Shown: piece by piece, positions 32,262 to 44,150 of the stretch | Numbering within the stretch: the first letter of the stretch is position 1 | Layout: each line of letters begins with the position of its first letter | Source: Brachionus manjavacas | Taxonomy: Eukaryota > Rotifera > Eurotatoria > Ploima > Brachionidae | Direction of reading: 5' to 3' | Assembly (NCBI GenBank): GCA_019054805.1 | Contig: JAHQIY010000012.1 | Location: forward strand, 930,001 to 994,000 | DNA length: 64,000 nucleotides | Position numbers and translations under genes: made by a program | The notes under the pieces: generated by a model | What the model saw: the letters and a program-made list of their open reading frames with translations, nothing else | The model's database searches: none | What the model was told of the DNA's origin: nothing

Positions 32262-33044
32262 GTTTGAAGCGTTGATGAAATGGTTTCAAAATTGGCATTT
32301 GCTGAAGAATAAAAATAGGTAGATTTGCTTACGCGACGCTCAACAAACACTTGGTTACAAATTAATTCAAGAGAAGTAATTAGAAAATTTGTTGAGCAAC
32401 TCAAACGAACTAGATTTTTTCTCTTCTATTCCAATGTCGTAGCTTAATTTATTTGGCTTTGTAAACAAAAGGCTTTTGAAAGTTTTCGTTTACATTAGAG
32501 CTTAGTTTTTTTCTGAGTATGCATTCTGGATGGCAATGTTTTTGGTGCCTGTGTAACAAGGAGTTTATTTTATTTTTACCTACTTTTAATTGAGCTTTTA
32601 GAATTCAATTTTAAAATTTGCTTCTTCGCCGACCAGTCACCAACTAAAACAGGCTAATACTGGATTGTCCGCGCCATTTAAGGGCTTCATGGATGAGCGG
32701 GGAACTTTGCCAAAAATTTTCCTTTTTTTGTCGATGAAAAATTCAAATAAAAGATTAAAAAGTTCTCAGCGAAAATTTTTTATTTTTATTCATTAAAAAA
32801 CAATGAAAAAGATGAAAATAAAATTAAAGAAGTTTAAGTGTTTAAATACAGTTAAAGAGAGAAAATAATAAAAGATAGAAATCAAGAAAAGGAAATAAAT
32901 TTTTAAAATAAGTGCTGTATTTTTTGGGCAGTATTTTAAATATTTTGATTAATCAGTACAATATATATATGTGATCAGTATTTAATTAAAAATTAAAGTA
33001 AAAAATTTAGATGATCAGTATTTTTGATCAATATCCGGTTGATC
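32262..33044. other. 5' flank of IF gene
   Basis: Presumed promoter/5' UTR region of the intermediate filament gene. No TATA box that I can single out. 32625-32710 is GC-richer with no frame. Confidence 0.3.
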
Positions 33045-33440
33045 AGTAATTAACAGTAATAGTTCATAAAACCTGAGAACAAGAATCGTTCCAGTAACAG
33101 GTGAACCATAATTTATCTAACGATCTACACACGAAAAACTTGGTTTTCTTCTTATAAAATTTTGACATAAGTGATAATTTACTTTCGTTTGGTACATTTT
33201 AACAAAAACTTAATTTATGAAAAATGAAAAACAGAGAGTAGTAAGTTTTCTAAACTACTAATATTATCTTTAAGGATCATCATAGCACAAACCCAAAGTC
33301 AACATTTAAAAAAAAAATAAGTTTTTTAATGTTTGCAATTTCAACTTAAAATTATTTCTTTTTGAAACATCGCACTTTTTCAATGTAATTTCAACTTTGG
33401 ATACATTTTGTAATTCAAACTCAAAAAATTAAACCAAATC
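33045..33440 (-). repeat. partial foldback-element copy
   Basis: The reverse complement matches two parts of the foldback element 52576-54198: 33050-33200 corresponds to interior 52960-53110 (TCAAAATTTTATAAGAA and a TAGTTCAC-type block), and 33320-33440 corresponds to the terminal arm (GTTTGAATTACAAAATGT). Divergence is around one in five, so it is an old copy. Confidence 0.6.
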
Positions 33441-33586
33441 AATTTTAAAATTTAAATAATTTTTTTTAATTTCTTTAATAACAAATCACTAATCTTTATT
33501 AAACAAAATTTGTTTAATCTTTTACTTAGAGAAAATTAGATTGATTTTTATCTCAAATTAATTATTGATGTAAAAAAAATTGGCAA

Positions 33587-34020
33587 TAGTCGAATATGTG
33601 ATCGCTCGATCACATAATTTACAAAAAAAGTGTGAGCGCAAAAATTATACATTTTATTTTTTCTAAAAATGAGACATGAAATTGATAAACAAGAATTAAA
33701 TTATATCGAACCATTTCAAACAAATGGTATTTTAACTAAAGATCATAATTGTTATTTTTGTTGTCCAAAATGTGAAAAATACCAAAGCGTCTATAGAAAC
33801 TCATTTGGAAGATGAAGTTTGTTGAAAATGATTGGGGTCTAAAAATACATAAGAGTCGGTGTCATAAAGATAAAAATGTAAAAGGAAAAAAATAATATAC
33901 AATTTGTTATTTTTTTATTAGATAATTGACTTGTTTGTAAATAAAAAAAATAATCTAATTACGATCACATATTTTTTTATCAATTTGTGATCGCGATCTT
34001 AACAGCGATCACAAATTTTT
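33587..34020 (+). other. possible small element with zinc-finger frame
   Basis: Ends are rich in TGTGATCGC/GCGATCACA in inverted orientation (33597-33622 and 33960-34012). Between them a frame from ATG 33669 reads YFCCPKCEKYQSVYRNSFGR and a stop; in a shifted frame GLKIHKSRCHK and a basic end follow. Together these look like a C2H2/C2HC zinc-finger pair split by a frameshift. It could be the remnant of a DNA transposon or of a LINE N-terminus. No target duplication seen. Confidence 0.35.
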
Positions 34021-35558
34021 GAACACTAAAAACGACTTAAAAACTTAAAAACGAAGAATTTAAAAACAAAACTAAATCCAATTCAACTTTTTTCAAAAAA
34101 ACTGTATTATATTTTTTTTTATTTATTTTTTATTTTACATTATGTGGTATCAAAAATCTATCATGTGGCTGAAAGGAAGGACTAAGTCTCCATTCCAACC
34201 GGCCAAGGCTTCGCCTAAATTATTTTAAAAAAAAAAAAAAAAAAAAATTAGACTTAAGACCCAAAAATTTTTTCTTAAAGTATAATTTTGTATATTCAAT
34301 TTTGTGAATAAAAATTTAAAATTACAAAAAATTCTAATGGCATCAAGTATTCCAGAGTGTCAGATGCTGAGGTTGAAATGGAAGATAATGCAGATTGTCC
34401 AACTCAACGAAGAATAATACGAAACCGCAAGTGAATAATGGAGGAAAAGTACCCAAACAAAGAAGCAGCTTTTAGTAAAATAAAGTATTAAGAACAAAAA
34501 AAATAAATTTGTTCAAAATTTTCTAAGCTTTAATATAAGCTTTCTTTCTCAGCTTAAGTCGGTCTTCCACGTTTTAGTTGCTTCTAAATCATTATTGATA
34601 CTAGGAACAAATAATTGCGTGCTTTCAAACCAACCTGAACGAAAATTGACCCATTCTTTTCTAAAATAACCCAAAAATTCCTTAATTGAGTTGATTTTTC
34701 TATTATTTGAAAAATAACTCAATAATTAAATCAATATAACTAGTTGACGATGATTGATGATTGAAACATTATTTCTTTGGACAATTCCTTATTATCTACC
34801 TTTCTTAATCTTTTATCAACATTTTTTTTCATTTAAAAACCAGCAAATGATTTCAACAAATTCATTTTCAGGAAAAGTTTAAGAAAAACCATTAATAATT
34901 AAAAATATAAACTTCTGGGCAGTTTCGAGCGGTAAAAAGCCCTCTTTTCAACCCTCATGTTTGAAAACAATTCTAAATCAATTTAAGTACAAAAAAAAAA
35001 AAATAAATAAATAGAAATTGATATAAATTTAATTGTGAAATTAAATAATTAATTAGTAACTAAAATATTTTTTAAATAAGAGGAATAATTCAAAAAACTC
35101 GTGGTCAGAATACTAAAAAAAGATTCAACAAGATGTCTTCAAAGCCAAGAATCAGGTTGAAAATTTTTGGAATCAGAACACGTCTGACTTTATTCAAAAA
35201 AATACGAAAAATCTGCTTTCAAGTAGACCGTTCTAGAAAATATTAATAAGTTTCTTTCAAAAAAAAAGATCACTTTTTATACCTAATATCAAGGAACTGA
35301 TGAAAAATAAGCTACCTTTTTTGGTGAATTAATTAAAAATAAAACTTTTGGTCCTAATATCGATCTAATTAATACCCAAGTAATAATTATATATTAATCT
35401 TGATTTAAATCTTAATTGATAATAGTGTGCAAAAACTAGATATTTTTATTAACTAATAGAAAAAAAGACAAAACACTTTATAAAAATATTTTTTACTAGA
35501 TACAGAAATTATCTGACAGACAAGAAAATGAAAAAAACTATAAAAAATAAATGAGTAA
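34021..35558. other. decayed repeats, poly(A) tract
   Basis: 34150-34250: a LINE/SINE-like 3' end (GGAAGGACTAAGTCTCCATT) closed by about 21 A residues, a retroposition tail. 34340-34425 encodes SRVSDAEVEMEDNADCPTQR and a short basic end, possibly a transposase or gag tail. No intact gene. Confidence 0.35.
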
Positions 35559-35786
35559 TTAATTTTTTCTTCTTTTATTGCGCGACACGTGAACATGTTC
35601 AGGATCAACTCGATTATTGTTTGAAGCAGCTCTTTTTTTTTGATTGAGTGGTTGAACAACGTTGATACTTTTTTTTGGTCTACCACGACCACGTTTGAGT
35701 TGAGTTCTATCTACACCAACTGGAATCTGGTCAATAATAGGGAGATCTTTTTTTCTCTTCCCACCATTGTAAAATAGTAAATACAA
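35559..35786 (-). pseudogene. MULE transposase C-terminal tail (AT-hook)
   Basis: A 75-residue frame with IPVGVDRTQLKRGRGRPKK and a basic end NKRRKN; the AT-hook and its Gln/Asn-rich surroundings match the tails at 19731-19958 and 29560-29646. No SWIM finger or catalytic part nearby. Confidence 0.5.
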
Positions 35787-36419
35787 TGGTCGCCTTAAAT
35801 AATTTGAGAGTTACTCTTCATCATTTTCTCTTGTATTTGTAATTTTCGAGATCATACGCCAAAAACATTAAAGAATGAAATCAATAAATTCTAATACGAA
35901 TCTTGTATCATGTAATGAAAATCTCGAAAAAGAATTAGATGAGCGAGTTAGTAGCTTGTCAGCTGAGTTTAATTTTTCAAAGATTTTAAATTAATGTAAT
36001 AAGATACTTGAATTAAAAAAATTAGAAAATTTAAAATCAGAACTGAGAAAAAAGTTTGTTTTTTTGGATTCTTTAATTAATTAAGAAAGTTTCTTTTTAT
36101 TATTTTTTAATATAAAGAAGATATAAATACGTAATTATTGAAAAAAAGCTAAATGATTTAAAGAAGTCTTTCTATATTCCATTCGATGGTTCATTCCCAA
36201 AAGGGTTAAATGAATTTAAAAAATTCGAAATATACTTCAAGTCCTTTCGGTTAATGTAGAGGACAGAAAAATGTTGATCTTAATAAAAAAAGACGCAATA
36301 AGTACGATAAATATCTAATTTTTTAAAAAATTATTAAATTATTTTTCTGTTAGTAGGATTAACTGTCCCCTTATTCCTATTAACTAAATTGTAAATTTTT
36401 TTTTTTTAAAAAGATTTAT
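35787..36419. other. AT-rich spacer, nothing recognised
   Basis: No frame or repeat that I can assign. Confidence 0.35.
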
Positions 36420-36534
36420 TTATTTAAATTTAATAAAAAATTTAAAATGGCTTCGAGCTCACTAATTGAGTGTTACCTCTTTCAGCTCGCTCCTTCAGCC
36501 TAAATAAGATAAAATAAATAACAATTAAATAATA

Positions 36535-38719
36535 TTATTGTTTTACAATAAACGTTTTTTTGCTAAAATGCGATGACCGGTGAGAGAAAATCTTTATGAT
36601 ATTGAGTCTCTTTAGTGCTCTAGTTCTTAGGTTAAGGAAATGTGCATTAAAACACAAAAATTCGTCAAAAGTTATACCTAAAAAGACTGGTTTTGGGTTA
36701 TATGATATTTCTTCGCCAAATAAGCGAAGCTTTAAACTCAAACCCCCTAGTCCACTACCGGAAAAAATAGTATACATACATTTTGATACGTTCATTTTTA
36801 ATCTCCAACTTGAGAGCCATGACATTAACTTGCTTAAATAACTATTAATTACGTGAGTTATTCGTCCTGTTTTTTTGAAAAAAAATATAGCCCCAAGATC
36901 GTCAGCAAAAAGTGCTGAGTAATTGGAGTTCTTATCGTTAGCTAAAGGGATGTCACCAATGAAAACTAAAAAAAGGAGAGGTCCTAGCACAGAGCCTTGA
37001 GGTACTGAGCAAGTTATGGGAAACAGACTACTAAATTTGCCGTTGACCTTAACTTTGAAAAATCTGTTACTAAGAAAATTTCGAACAAATCTGATTAAGT
37101 AAATAGGAACTCCTAGATATACTAACTTATAAATAAGTCCGGCATGCCATACCTTATCAAAAGCTTTAGAGATGTCAAAAAAAACACCACAGACTTTACT
37201 TCTATTTTTTTTGCTAAACGCTCTTGAATTTTTTGTGTCATAAAGACCAAGTTGTCGGCTGTACCCCTATGGTTCCTGAAACCAGATTGTTCATTTATGA
37301 TTAAATTTTTACTTTCTAAATATCTATAAAGCCTATTTCTTATAACTCGCTCAGCTAGTTTCCCAACACAACTTAAGAGACTAATGCCTCTATAATCATC
37401 AGGGTTGCTAGAACCAGCACCCTTTTTTGGGATCATTGTGATGACCGCCACTTTCCATGAGTCGGGGAGCCCCACCACCAACGAAAGGTTTAGTCTTCGT
37501 CTGACTCATATAATATACCATCAACAACAAGAGTCGGGATGGATGACGACTTTTTTTGTGTTCTAGCTCTGTTGATTATTTCCCAAAAAATACTTGATGA
37601 CGGTGGATAAGGGCCTAGCTTACCCAAGAAATGTTCCCATCTCTCTTCAGTGTATTTTTTTATTGAAGACCTTATTAAATGAGTAAAGTTGTTGTACTCA
37701 AAATTTAAAATTTTTAACTCTAATCCTTTTTTTTTTTCGTTTTTTTTTTCTTACAACTCGTCTTTTTTTAATTTACTCGACTATAGAACTTGGGTATGAC
37801 TTAAGTTGTCTGTTGGAGAACTTAGGGATTGCTCCGTCAGCCGCCGAACCAACTATTCTTGAGAATAGTTCGTCCAGCTCACTAATTTCGCACGAGTTAC
37901 CAACATTCAAACTCTCAATCATATTATCCAAAGAACTACCATATAATCCCCAGTCAGCTTTGGAAAAATTAAATCTCGGTTCTGGATCAACAGTCTCTAA
38001 GAAAAAGGGACTTCTGATACTTAAAGTGCACATACTGGAGCATGATCGCTTCCCATTTTACTGTCAGCAAGAACTTGAATACTTATCATTATGTTAGCTA
38101 AGGAAGTAGAGCACAAAAAGAGATCCAGTATCTCAGAATAACTATTGTTAAACTTAAAATAGGTGGGCTTGTTATGCTCATTTAGTACACATAGGTCTAG
38201 GTCTGATACCAAAGCTTCTTCGAGAACTCGACCATTTGCGTCCAATGACCCACAACCAACCACCGGGGTTTTAGCATTAAGGTCACCAACTATTAATACG
38301 TCACCCTCTAACTTACAGTAACTTTTCATCAAATTTAAGTCGAGAGTGTTCACCGCAGCATACAGGGACACCAAATGAAGTTTTAATCCATTTGAGTCGA
38401 TCTTAATACCTAGATGGTCCACACTAACGGCAAAATTTGATGTTTCATTATGCCCTATCTTATTCTTAACCAGTACAAGGACTCCTCCCCCAAAGGATGG
38501 ATTTACTTGCCGAGGTTTATAGTAAGTAGAATAGCCAGAAAACCTGACAAAAACATTTACCTCCTCCTGAGTAAGCTTGACTTCTTGAATAGACATAATG
38601 TCTGGCTGAAAATCTTGCAAAAAGACTCCAAGATCCAGTATTCGATTTTGCGTAAGCTTAAAGCAGTTCCATTGGACGATTGCTAAACTGTGTGATTTTT
38701 TTTGCTTAGATAAGGACAT
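36535..38719 (-). pseudogene. LINE ORF2: APE endonuclease and reverse transcriptase, frameshifted
   Basis: 38719-38021 encodes an almost complete APE-type endonuclease: VQWNC (Asn), IQEVKL (Glu), VGDLNAKTP (Asp/Asn), ILDLFL and SDHAPV (catalytic His). A frameshift leads to 38033-37773 (linker). 37481-37122 has RT fingers (VAVITMIPKKGAGSSNPDDY, RGISLLSCVGKLAERV, NEQSGFRNHRG). 36990-36535 has the palm (GPLLFLVFIGD, then LFADDLGAIF) and thumb. Frames are broken at least three times, and a homopolymer-rich stretch near 37730 suggests slippage. Confidence 0.8.
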
Positions 38720-38768
38720 TTATATAATAAAATTAAAATTAAATTAAAAAATAACAATAAGTTTAAAC

Positions 38769-40319
38769 TTAAAAAAATGGATTTAGTTCACTTGGCCTTT
38801 CAGACTCAGAATCGAGTGCTTCATAGTCAGTTTCTTCTAGCGCAGCTACTTTGCTTGAAGAGACCAGCGTCGAGCCTGCAGTTTTCTTTGCCTTAGAAGT
38901 TTTGAGTGTATAAAAAGGCTCCAAAGCTGCTTTTTTGGCCGCGGCGTTCATTGCTTCAAATTCAGCCAAAGCCTGCTCTTAAGAGGTTTTTTTGTTCGAT
39001 GCGACTTGCTCTGAGACCATTTTTGCTATAGCATTCTTCTTTATTGTCGCCTTTCGTTTATTAGCAGTAGCTTTATTTTTCAGCTTCTTTGCAACTTCAG
39101 CATCGATTTGTTCTTGTTTTATATGTAAAGTTGACGCCTGTTGATTTTTTGTGTTGAGTATCTTTGAATCTGTGGTCATTAATTTAAAGGTTGGAGGTAA
39201 GAAAACGGTTATTTTTACGTCAGACGAGGCAGCTGAGGTGCTCGAGGGCTTAGTACTGCCGCTTACTGGCAATTTGAAGTTTTCAGCAGCAGTTTCTGTC
39301 CAAAAAGGCATCTCAGTTGGTGCCACGAATCCAGATTCATTCAGATTAATAGGTTGGCCTCCTTGAGTTGTTGTTTTGTTAGCAGCATTAATGTCAATAT
39401 CGTCAGGATCCTCAACGCAATCTTCTTGGTCATCAACTGTGTGACTCGGCATTATTTTAGTTCTATTTGCAAAATTGCATTCTTCATGTCCATATTTGTT
39501 ACAAGTCTGACACTTTGGACAATCCTTGCGAATGTGTCCAAATTTTTTGCAACCTAGACATTTGGCAGGAATGCCACAAAGTTGAATAAGAGCTTGACAC
39601 TCACTGATCCTATGCAGACCAGTAAAATCTAATACAGCATCGTGATATTTGACTTTGTATTCAACTTTTATCTTTACGACACCATTGTTAATCGTATCAA
39701 ACTTTTTCAACTTTTCACGTTTAATCTCTTTAATGTAAGCATTTTTAAGGTTGATTTTGAAAAAATCTAAAATTTCATCGTTTGGTACATCTAGTGGCAA
39801 CCAATGAACTCTGTAGAATGCTGTCATAGTGAATTCGTTTTTATTTTTGTCGCGACTTTTGTCAATGTTCTCCAAAAATTCAGTTACTGATAGCAGTCGG
39901 TATTCCTTGTCATCATAAATAAAGGTTTTGTTAACCGATGCGTCGTACTTGGAAGAGTCATTAAAATGTATTGACCAAGTTTTTGTAGACCTGTGTTGAC
40001 CAACTTGCACGATCGAAGCGAATTCATCAGCTAGAATTTTTTTAATACTTTCGACTAGTTTGTCAGCGGCAACTTTAGTTTTCTGGTCAAAAGAGACCAG
40101 GCAACAATTTTGTAGCTTGACTTGTTTTTGTTTATTGTAGTTTTCCATTCTGAATGTATAATTTACTTGTTGAGTAACTTTTCGTTCATAATAGTTTGTA
40201 AGATTGAATCTTGTACCACGCTGATCAGTTTGATTAGCGTTCGAATTTGAATTATATTTGTCACTGATATTACCGTCCACAGTGGTGGACGAACTAGCTT
40301 GGCTAGTTGTAGCCGACAT
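38769..40319 (-). pseudogene. LINE ORF1 (gag-like, CCHC zinc knuckle) with one stop
   Basis: Frame 40319-38979 gives 446 residues. It has a Ser/Thr/Asn-rich N-terminus, an RRM-like middle (FTMTAFYRVHWLPLDVPNDE and KVKYHDAVLDFTGLHRI), then CLGCKKFGHIRKDCPKC (CCHC) and CNKYGHEEC, and a basic Lys-rich end. A single TAA at 38979-38981 interrupts an otherwise continuous frame that goes on to 38769 (EFEAMNAAAKKAALEPF and an acidic end). ORF1 proteins bind the element RNA. One change would have produced the stop, so inactivation is recent. Confidence 0.8.
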
Positions 40320-40345
40320 TTGCTTTTCGACGCCGACGTTTACGA

Positions 40346-43314
40346 ATAATTAATTATGAAAATTTTTTAAAATGTAATAAATAAGACAAAGTTTAAGTGT
40401 TTTTTTTTAAATTTTTTTAAAGCCAATAAATTGACTTAAATATAAAGACAATCTTAATAATTACCAAAAAACCTTAAAAAATCAATACTTTTAGTAATTT
40501 CTGAAACTGACACCGATTCGAATTCTTGTCTTTATAAATTGATAAATCTTTAAAAACTAAAAGAAAGGTAACTTATTATTTTATTTTGAAAATTTTATTG
40601 AAATCCATTTTGTTTTAGAAATTAGATTTAAGCACATAACAGTTAATTTTTCTTCAGACAATCATTCTAAATGTTCTTCGATCGATCCAGTCACTTTTAA
40701 TTTTCTTAACCAGATTAATTTTTAATTTTCATCTCGATTGGACACAATAAAAGTATTCCAAAAAAGTCCACAATGGTGGTTAAGATCAGGTTTTTGGAAT
40801 ATTTAAAAGTCGAGGAAAAGCCAATAGTCGAATGGTCAGACAGGACCGAATGGAAGAATTTACTTTGAAATTCCTCACTCATCCACTTAAAATATACCTT
40901 TCAGAAAGTCTAAAAACCTTTTGTTTAGAATATTTTGAGACAATGGATTGTTAAAAACCATTTTTAATTGTAAATTTCATATTATATTTTAAGGATCTGT
41001 AATGAGAGAATATAGAGAGAATACTTTTGAAGCCAAGAAAATTGAAGATTGATGGTTATGAACACCAATGTCTGTCAAAATTAATTAGATAGTTAAAATC
41101 GGTCTACAAGGTCGTAAAAGACCTGAAGTGGCCTATCTACTTTTTGTGTAATTTAATATGAAATTCACAATTAAAAATTGTTACTATTGATGTGACTAGA
41201 ATATGTTTTTAATCAAGACTTTAAGTTCTTTCTAAAAACGTGGTTTTCCATTTTCCATTTTTACATTAGTTTTAACAAAGTTAACTTTAGATATGCAGCT
41301 AGCCTCTGACTCTAATTGAATAGCAAGTGAGATAGCCCTTAATTTTCTGAGGTTTCTCTAACGAATACCTCAGAAAGTCAGGTAGTCGTTTTACCTTACT
41401 TTGATCAGGCTCAAAGATAACTGATCAAACTCAGTTTCCCAATTAGCTTAGGTAACTCAGCTACAAAATTAACGACAACATTAAGTCGATCTTCATCAGG
41501 AATTTTTTCTGCTTTAAAACTATAAAACCTTTTTTGATCATTAAAAGCCAATCCTTTATATCATCTTTATTATTACCATAAAATTTTGGTTTACTTACAA
41601 GAAGGTATTTTGGTTTATTCTCCATATTTTGGTTAAGTAAAAATTAATTGATTGGATCGTTCGATAAAGGAAACATTTGTACGCTCATCTCGACCTGATG
41701 ATTTAATAAATTTCGTTTATTATTTATCATATTTCCATTATCATTTGATACATTGCCGGATATATTTGGTGTTTTTTGCTCATGATCACAAAACCGATTT
41801 TATTGTTAAATTTTTCAATCTTTTTTTAAATCCTTTCCATAACAATAAGATTCTGGTATTTTTTTGTGCATCATCATCACTTAGAAGTATTGATTGATAC
41901 GTTTTTTCGTTATGATCTACATTAAAATATTTTTTAACTGCGATTATTCAAAGTCGTATAATCTAACTTTTAATAGTCTTTATTCATGACTATTTAAAGT
42001 GAAATGCTTTTAATGAATGCTTAAATTTTAAATAGATGCTAAAACTTTTTTCAAATAATGAGGACAAATATCTTCCCCATTTTTTTTAAAATAGAAGTTC
42101 AATTACCTTCTATAATACTTTGGGTACTATTTATTAAGCTGACTATACCCCTAAATTTTGACGGATACACGTAATGAGAATAGTTCGGAATGCTTTAAAG
42201 ATCAACTTAATATTTTTTATAAAAAAAATTTTTCAAAAACAGTATTTTAACTTAAAGTAATATTAAAAGGAAAGTTTCTAATCTTGTGGCTTGTAATAGA
42301 GTGATGTACATTTGTTAAACCAAAACTACACTGTTGTAAGAAAAAGTTTTAAAATTAGTATTGTACCTAATTCCAGAATTAAATTTTTTAATTATTTAGG
42401 ATAAAAGAATTAAACTTTTATCATCTTATAATGTTACTTGATGGAATAGATCTACTTTCTAAGTTTCAAGAAGTAGAAAATCATGAAAGTTTAGCTGGTA
42501 CTTGGTATTAACACTCTTCAGGCACTTTCTAATATAAAGGCTAACTTCATTGAAACAAGAATGGAAATAAAAAATAGTTAAAAAATGGTAATTAAAAAAA
42601 TATTTGGAATAATTGCATTTTTCTATTCTTGTAGAGACATTTTACTTCTTTTATTTTTAGGATGCTATTTTTGTCAATTGTTAACCTTCCAGAAAATTGA
42701 ATTTAAAGATAAAAAAGTTATCTAGTATTTTAGAAAACCAGCAAAAATTTGAATTTAACGAAATTCAAAAGAAATGTGCAAATGAATAAAAAGAATTGAT
42801 TACAATTTCAACAGAAAAAAAGTTGTTGATCCCAACATCAAATAACACCAAATTGAAGTTTTAATTTATCTACCCTTGTATTAGGCCATTCGAGGACCAA
42901 TGATTTTTTTCAAGGGGAGGGGGTATGTTATTGTTAAGGTGTGAAAAGAAACGTATCAACTATTTAATTTAACCTTATCAATATTTACAACTTATCTTGA
43001 TTTAACTTTTTTATTATTAATGTCCTTTTTAAAATACAACTACTGAATGTAAATAGAAGTTGTTATTCTTAAAGAGAGAGACTAACAGGATTAGAATTTT
43101 TTTTTAATTTTCATGCTTCTCAAAGTGCAAGAATATTTACTAATGTAAATATTCAGAGTAAATATCCAAACCGGTTTTGATAACCGATTTTTGAATCATA
43201 CCGGCTTACAACATAACTGGTTGTTGGCCGATTAGCTCTAACCAAAAAAAAAATTTGGTAATTATTTTATAAGTTAAATTATTAAAAATTTTAAATAAAT
43301 TAAATTGAAACATG
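40346..43314. other. 3-kb decayed region, probable LTR-element 3' remnant
   Basis: No intact gene. Near 42880-42935 a short coding-like end (AIRGPMIFFKGRGYVI) runs into the purine tract AAGGGGAGGGGG followed by TATGTTATTG, the arrangement of a polypurine tract next to a 3' LTR; weak gag/pol-like scraps precede it. 43120-43260 has CCGGTTTTGATAACCG-type hairpins. Confidence 0.35.
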
Positions 43315-43505
43315 ATTTATTTTTTTTTGTTTGAATTACAAAATATATCCAATTTTTAAATAACATTTAAAAAGTTCGATGTTTCAGATATTTGTTTCAG
43401 TTTCAAAAAAAAAAATAATTTTAAGTTAATATTACAAGCATTTTCATATTTGAAATTAAACTCGTTAGTGAAAAAGTACGAGTTTAATTTTTGTTTGGAA
43501 ATTTG
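43315..43505 (+). repeat. dispersed foldback-repeat copy
   Basis: Same arm sequence as 785-970 (GTTTGAATTACAAAAT, TTTCAGTTTCAAAAA, GAAATTAAACTCGTTAGTGA), about 85-90% similar by eye. Confidence 0.65.
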
Positions 43506-44150
43506 ATAAGAATATTGAAAAAGTCAATGACTTGACTTAAGACTTGTGGTTTTAAAACTATTCTGTCTAAATGTATCTAATTTTCAAAATTAACCAACAA
43601 ACAAAAAAATATATCAAGTCACAAGTTTTCTTTTTTTTCAAATTTACACAATATCCGGTAATTTTATGAAAACTGTAATAAAAATTTATTTAATATTAAG
43701 AAATTATTTTGAAATTTGTTTTTTCAAATAGTTTGGGTCAAAATTTGTTTTAATTAAAAAGATTTAAAAAGTTTTTACAATAAATTTACCACATTCTCTT
43801 AGAGAAAATGTCTAATTTTTTTAAATATTCAAATTGTATGCAAAATTTACGTAATATTAAATTAACTTAGGGTATTAGTTAAATTTTTTTGCAAAAAAAT
43901 TTTATTTATTCTTTATTTTTTCAAAAGTATAAATGGGCTGTAAATTATTTCAGTCGAAACCAATCACTCCAAAAAGATTTCTATTATCTACCATATTCTA
44001 ATGAACAAATTTTTTAATAGATAAAAATATTTCAGAGTAAATTTAAATGCTAAGAATTGGTTTCTTTATAAATTTCGATAATTAAAAAATAATAATTAAA
44101 AACGTAATTCTTCAAAATTTTTTATTCAAAAAATTAAGAAAAAATTTTTT
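43506..44150. other. 3' flank of RPS3
   Basis: AT-rich; the 3' UTR of RPS3 lies at its right edge. Nothing else seen. Confidence 0.35.

Larger units (their letters stand above)
36420..40345 (-). mobile_element. near full-length two-ORF LINE (Jockey/I-like)
   Basis: On the minus strand: a short 5' leader before 40319, ORF1 (gag-like, CCHC knuckle), a 49-bp gap, ORF2 with an APE-type endonuclease and RT, and a 3' end near 36420. ORF1 with zinc knuckles plus an N-terminal APE endonuclease places it in the Jockey/I/R1-type group. ORF1 has one in-frame stop; ORF2 has several frameshifts and lacks most of the region after the RT thumb. The element is the most complete of several LINEs in the window but is not functional as read. 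Confidence 0.85.

Noticed and set aside
41652-41897. 81-codon frame
   Set aside because: No coding signature; sits in a decayed repeat region.
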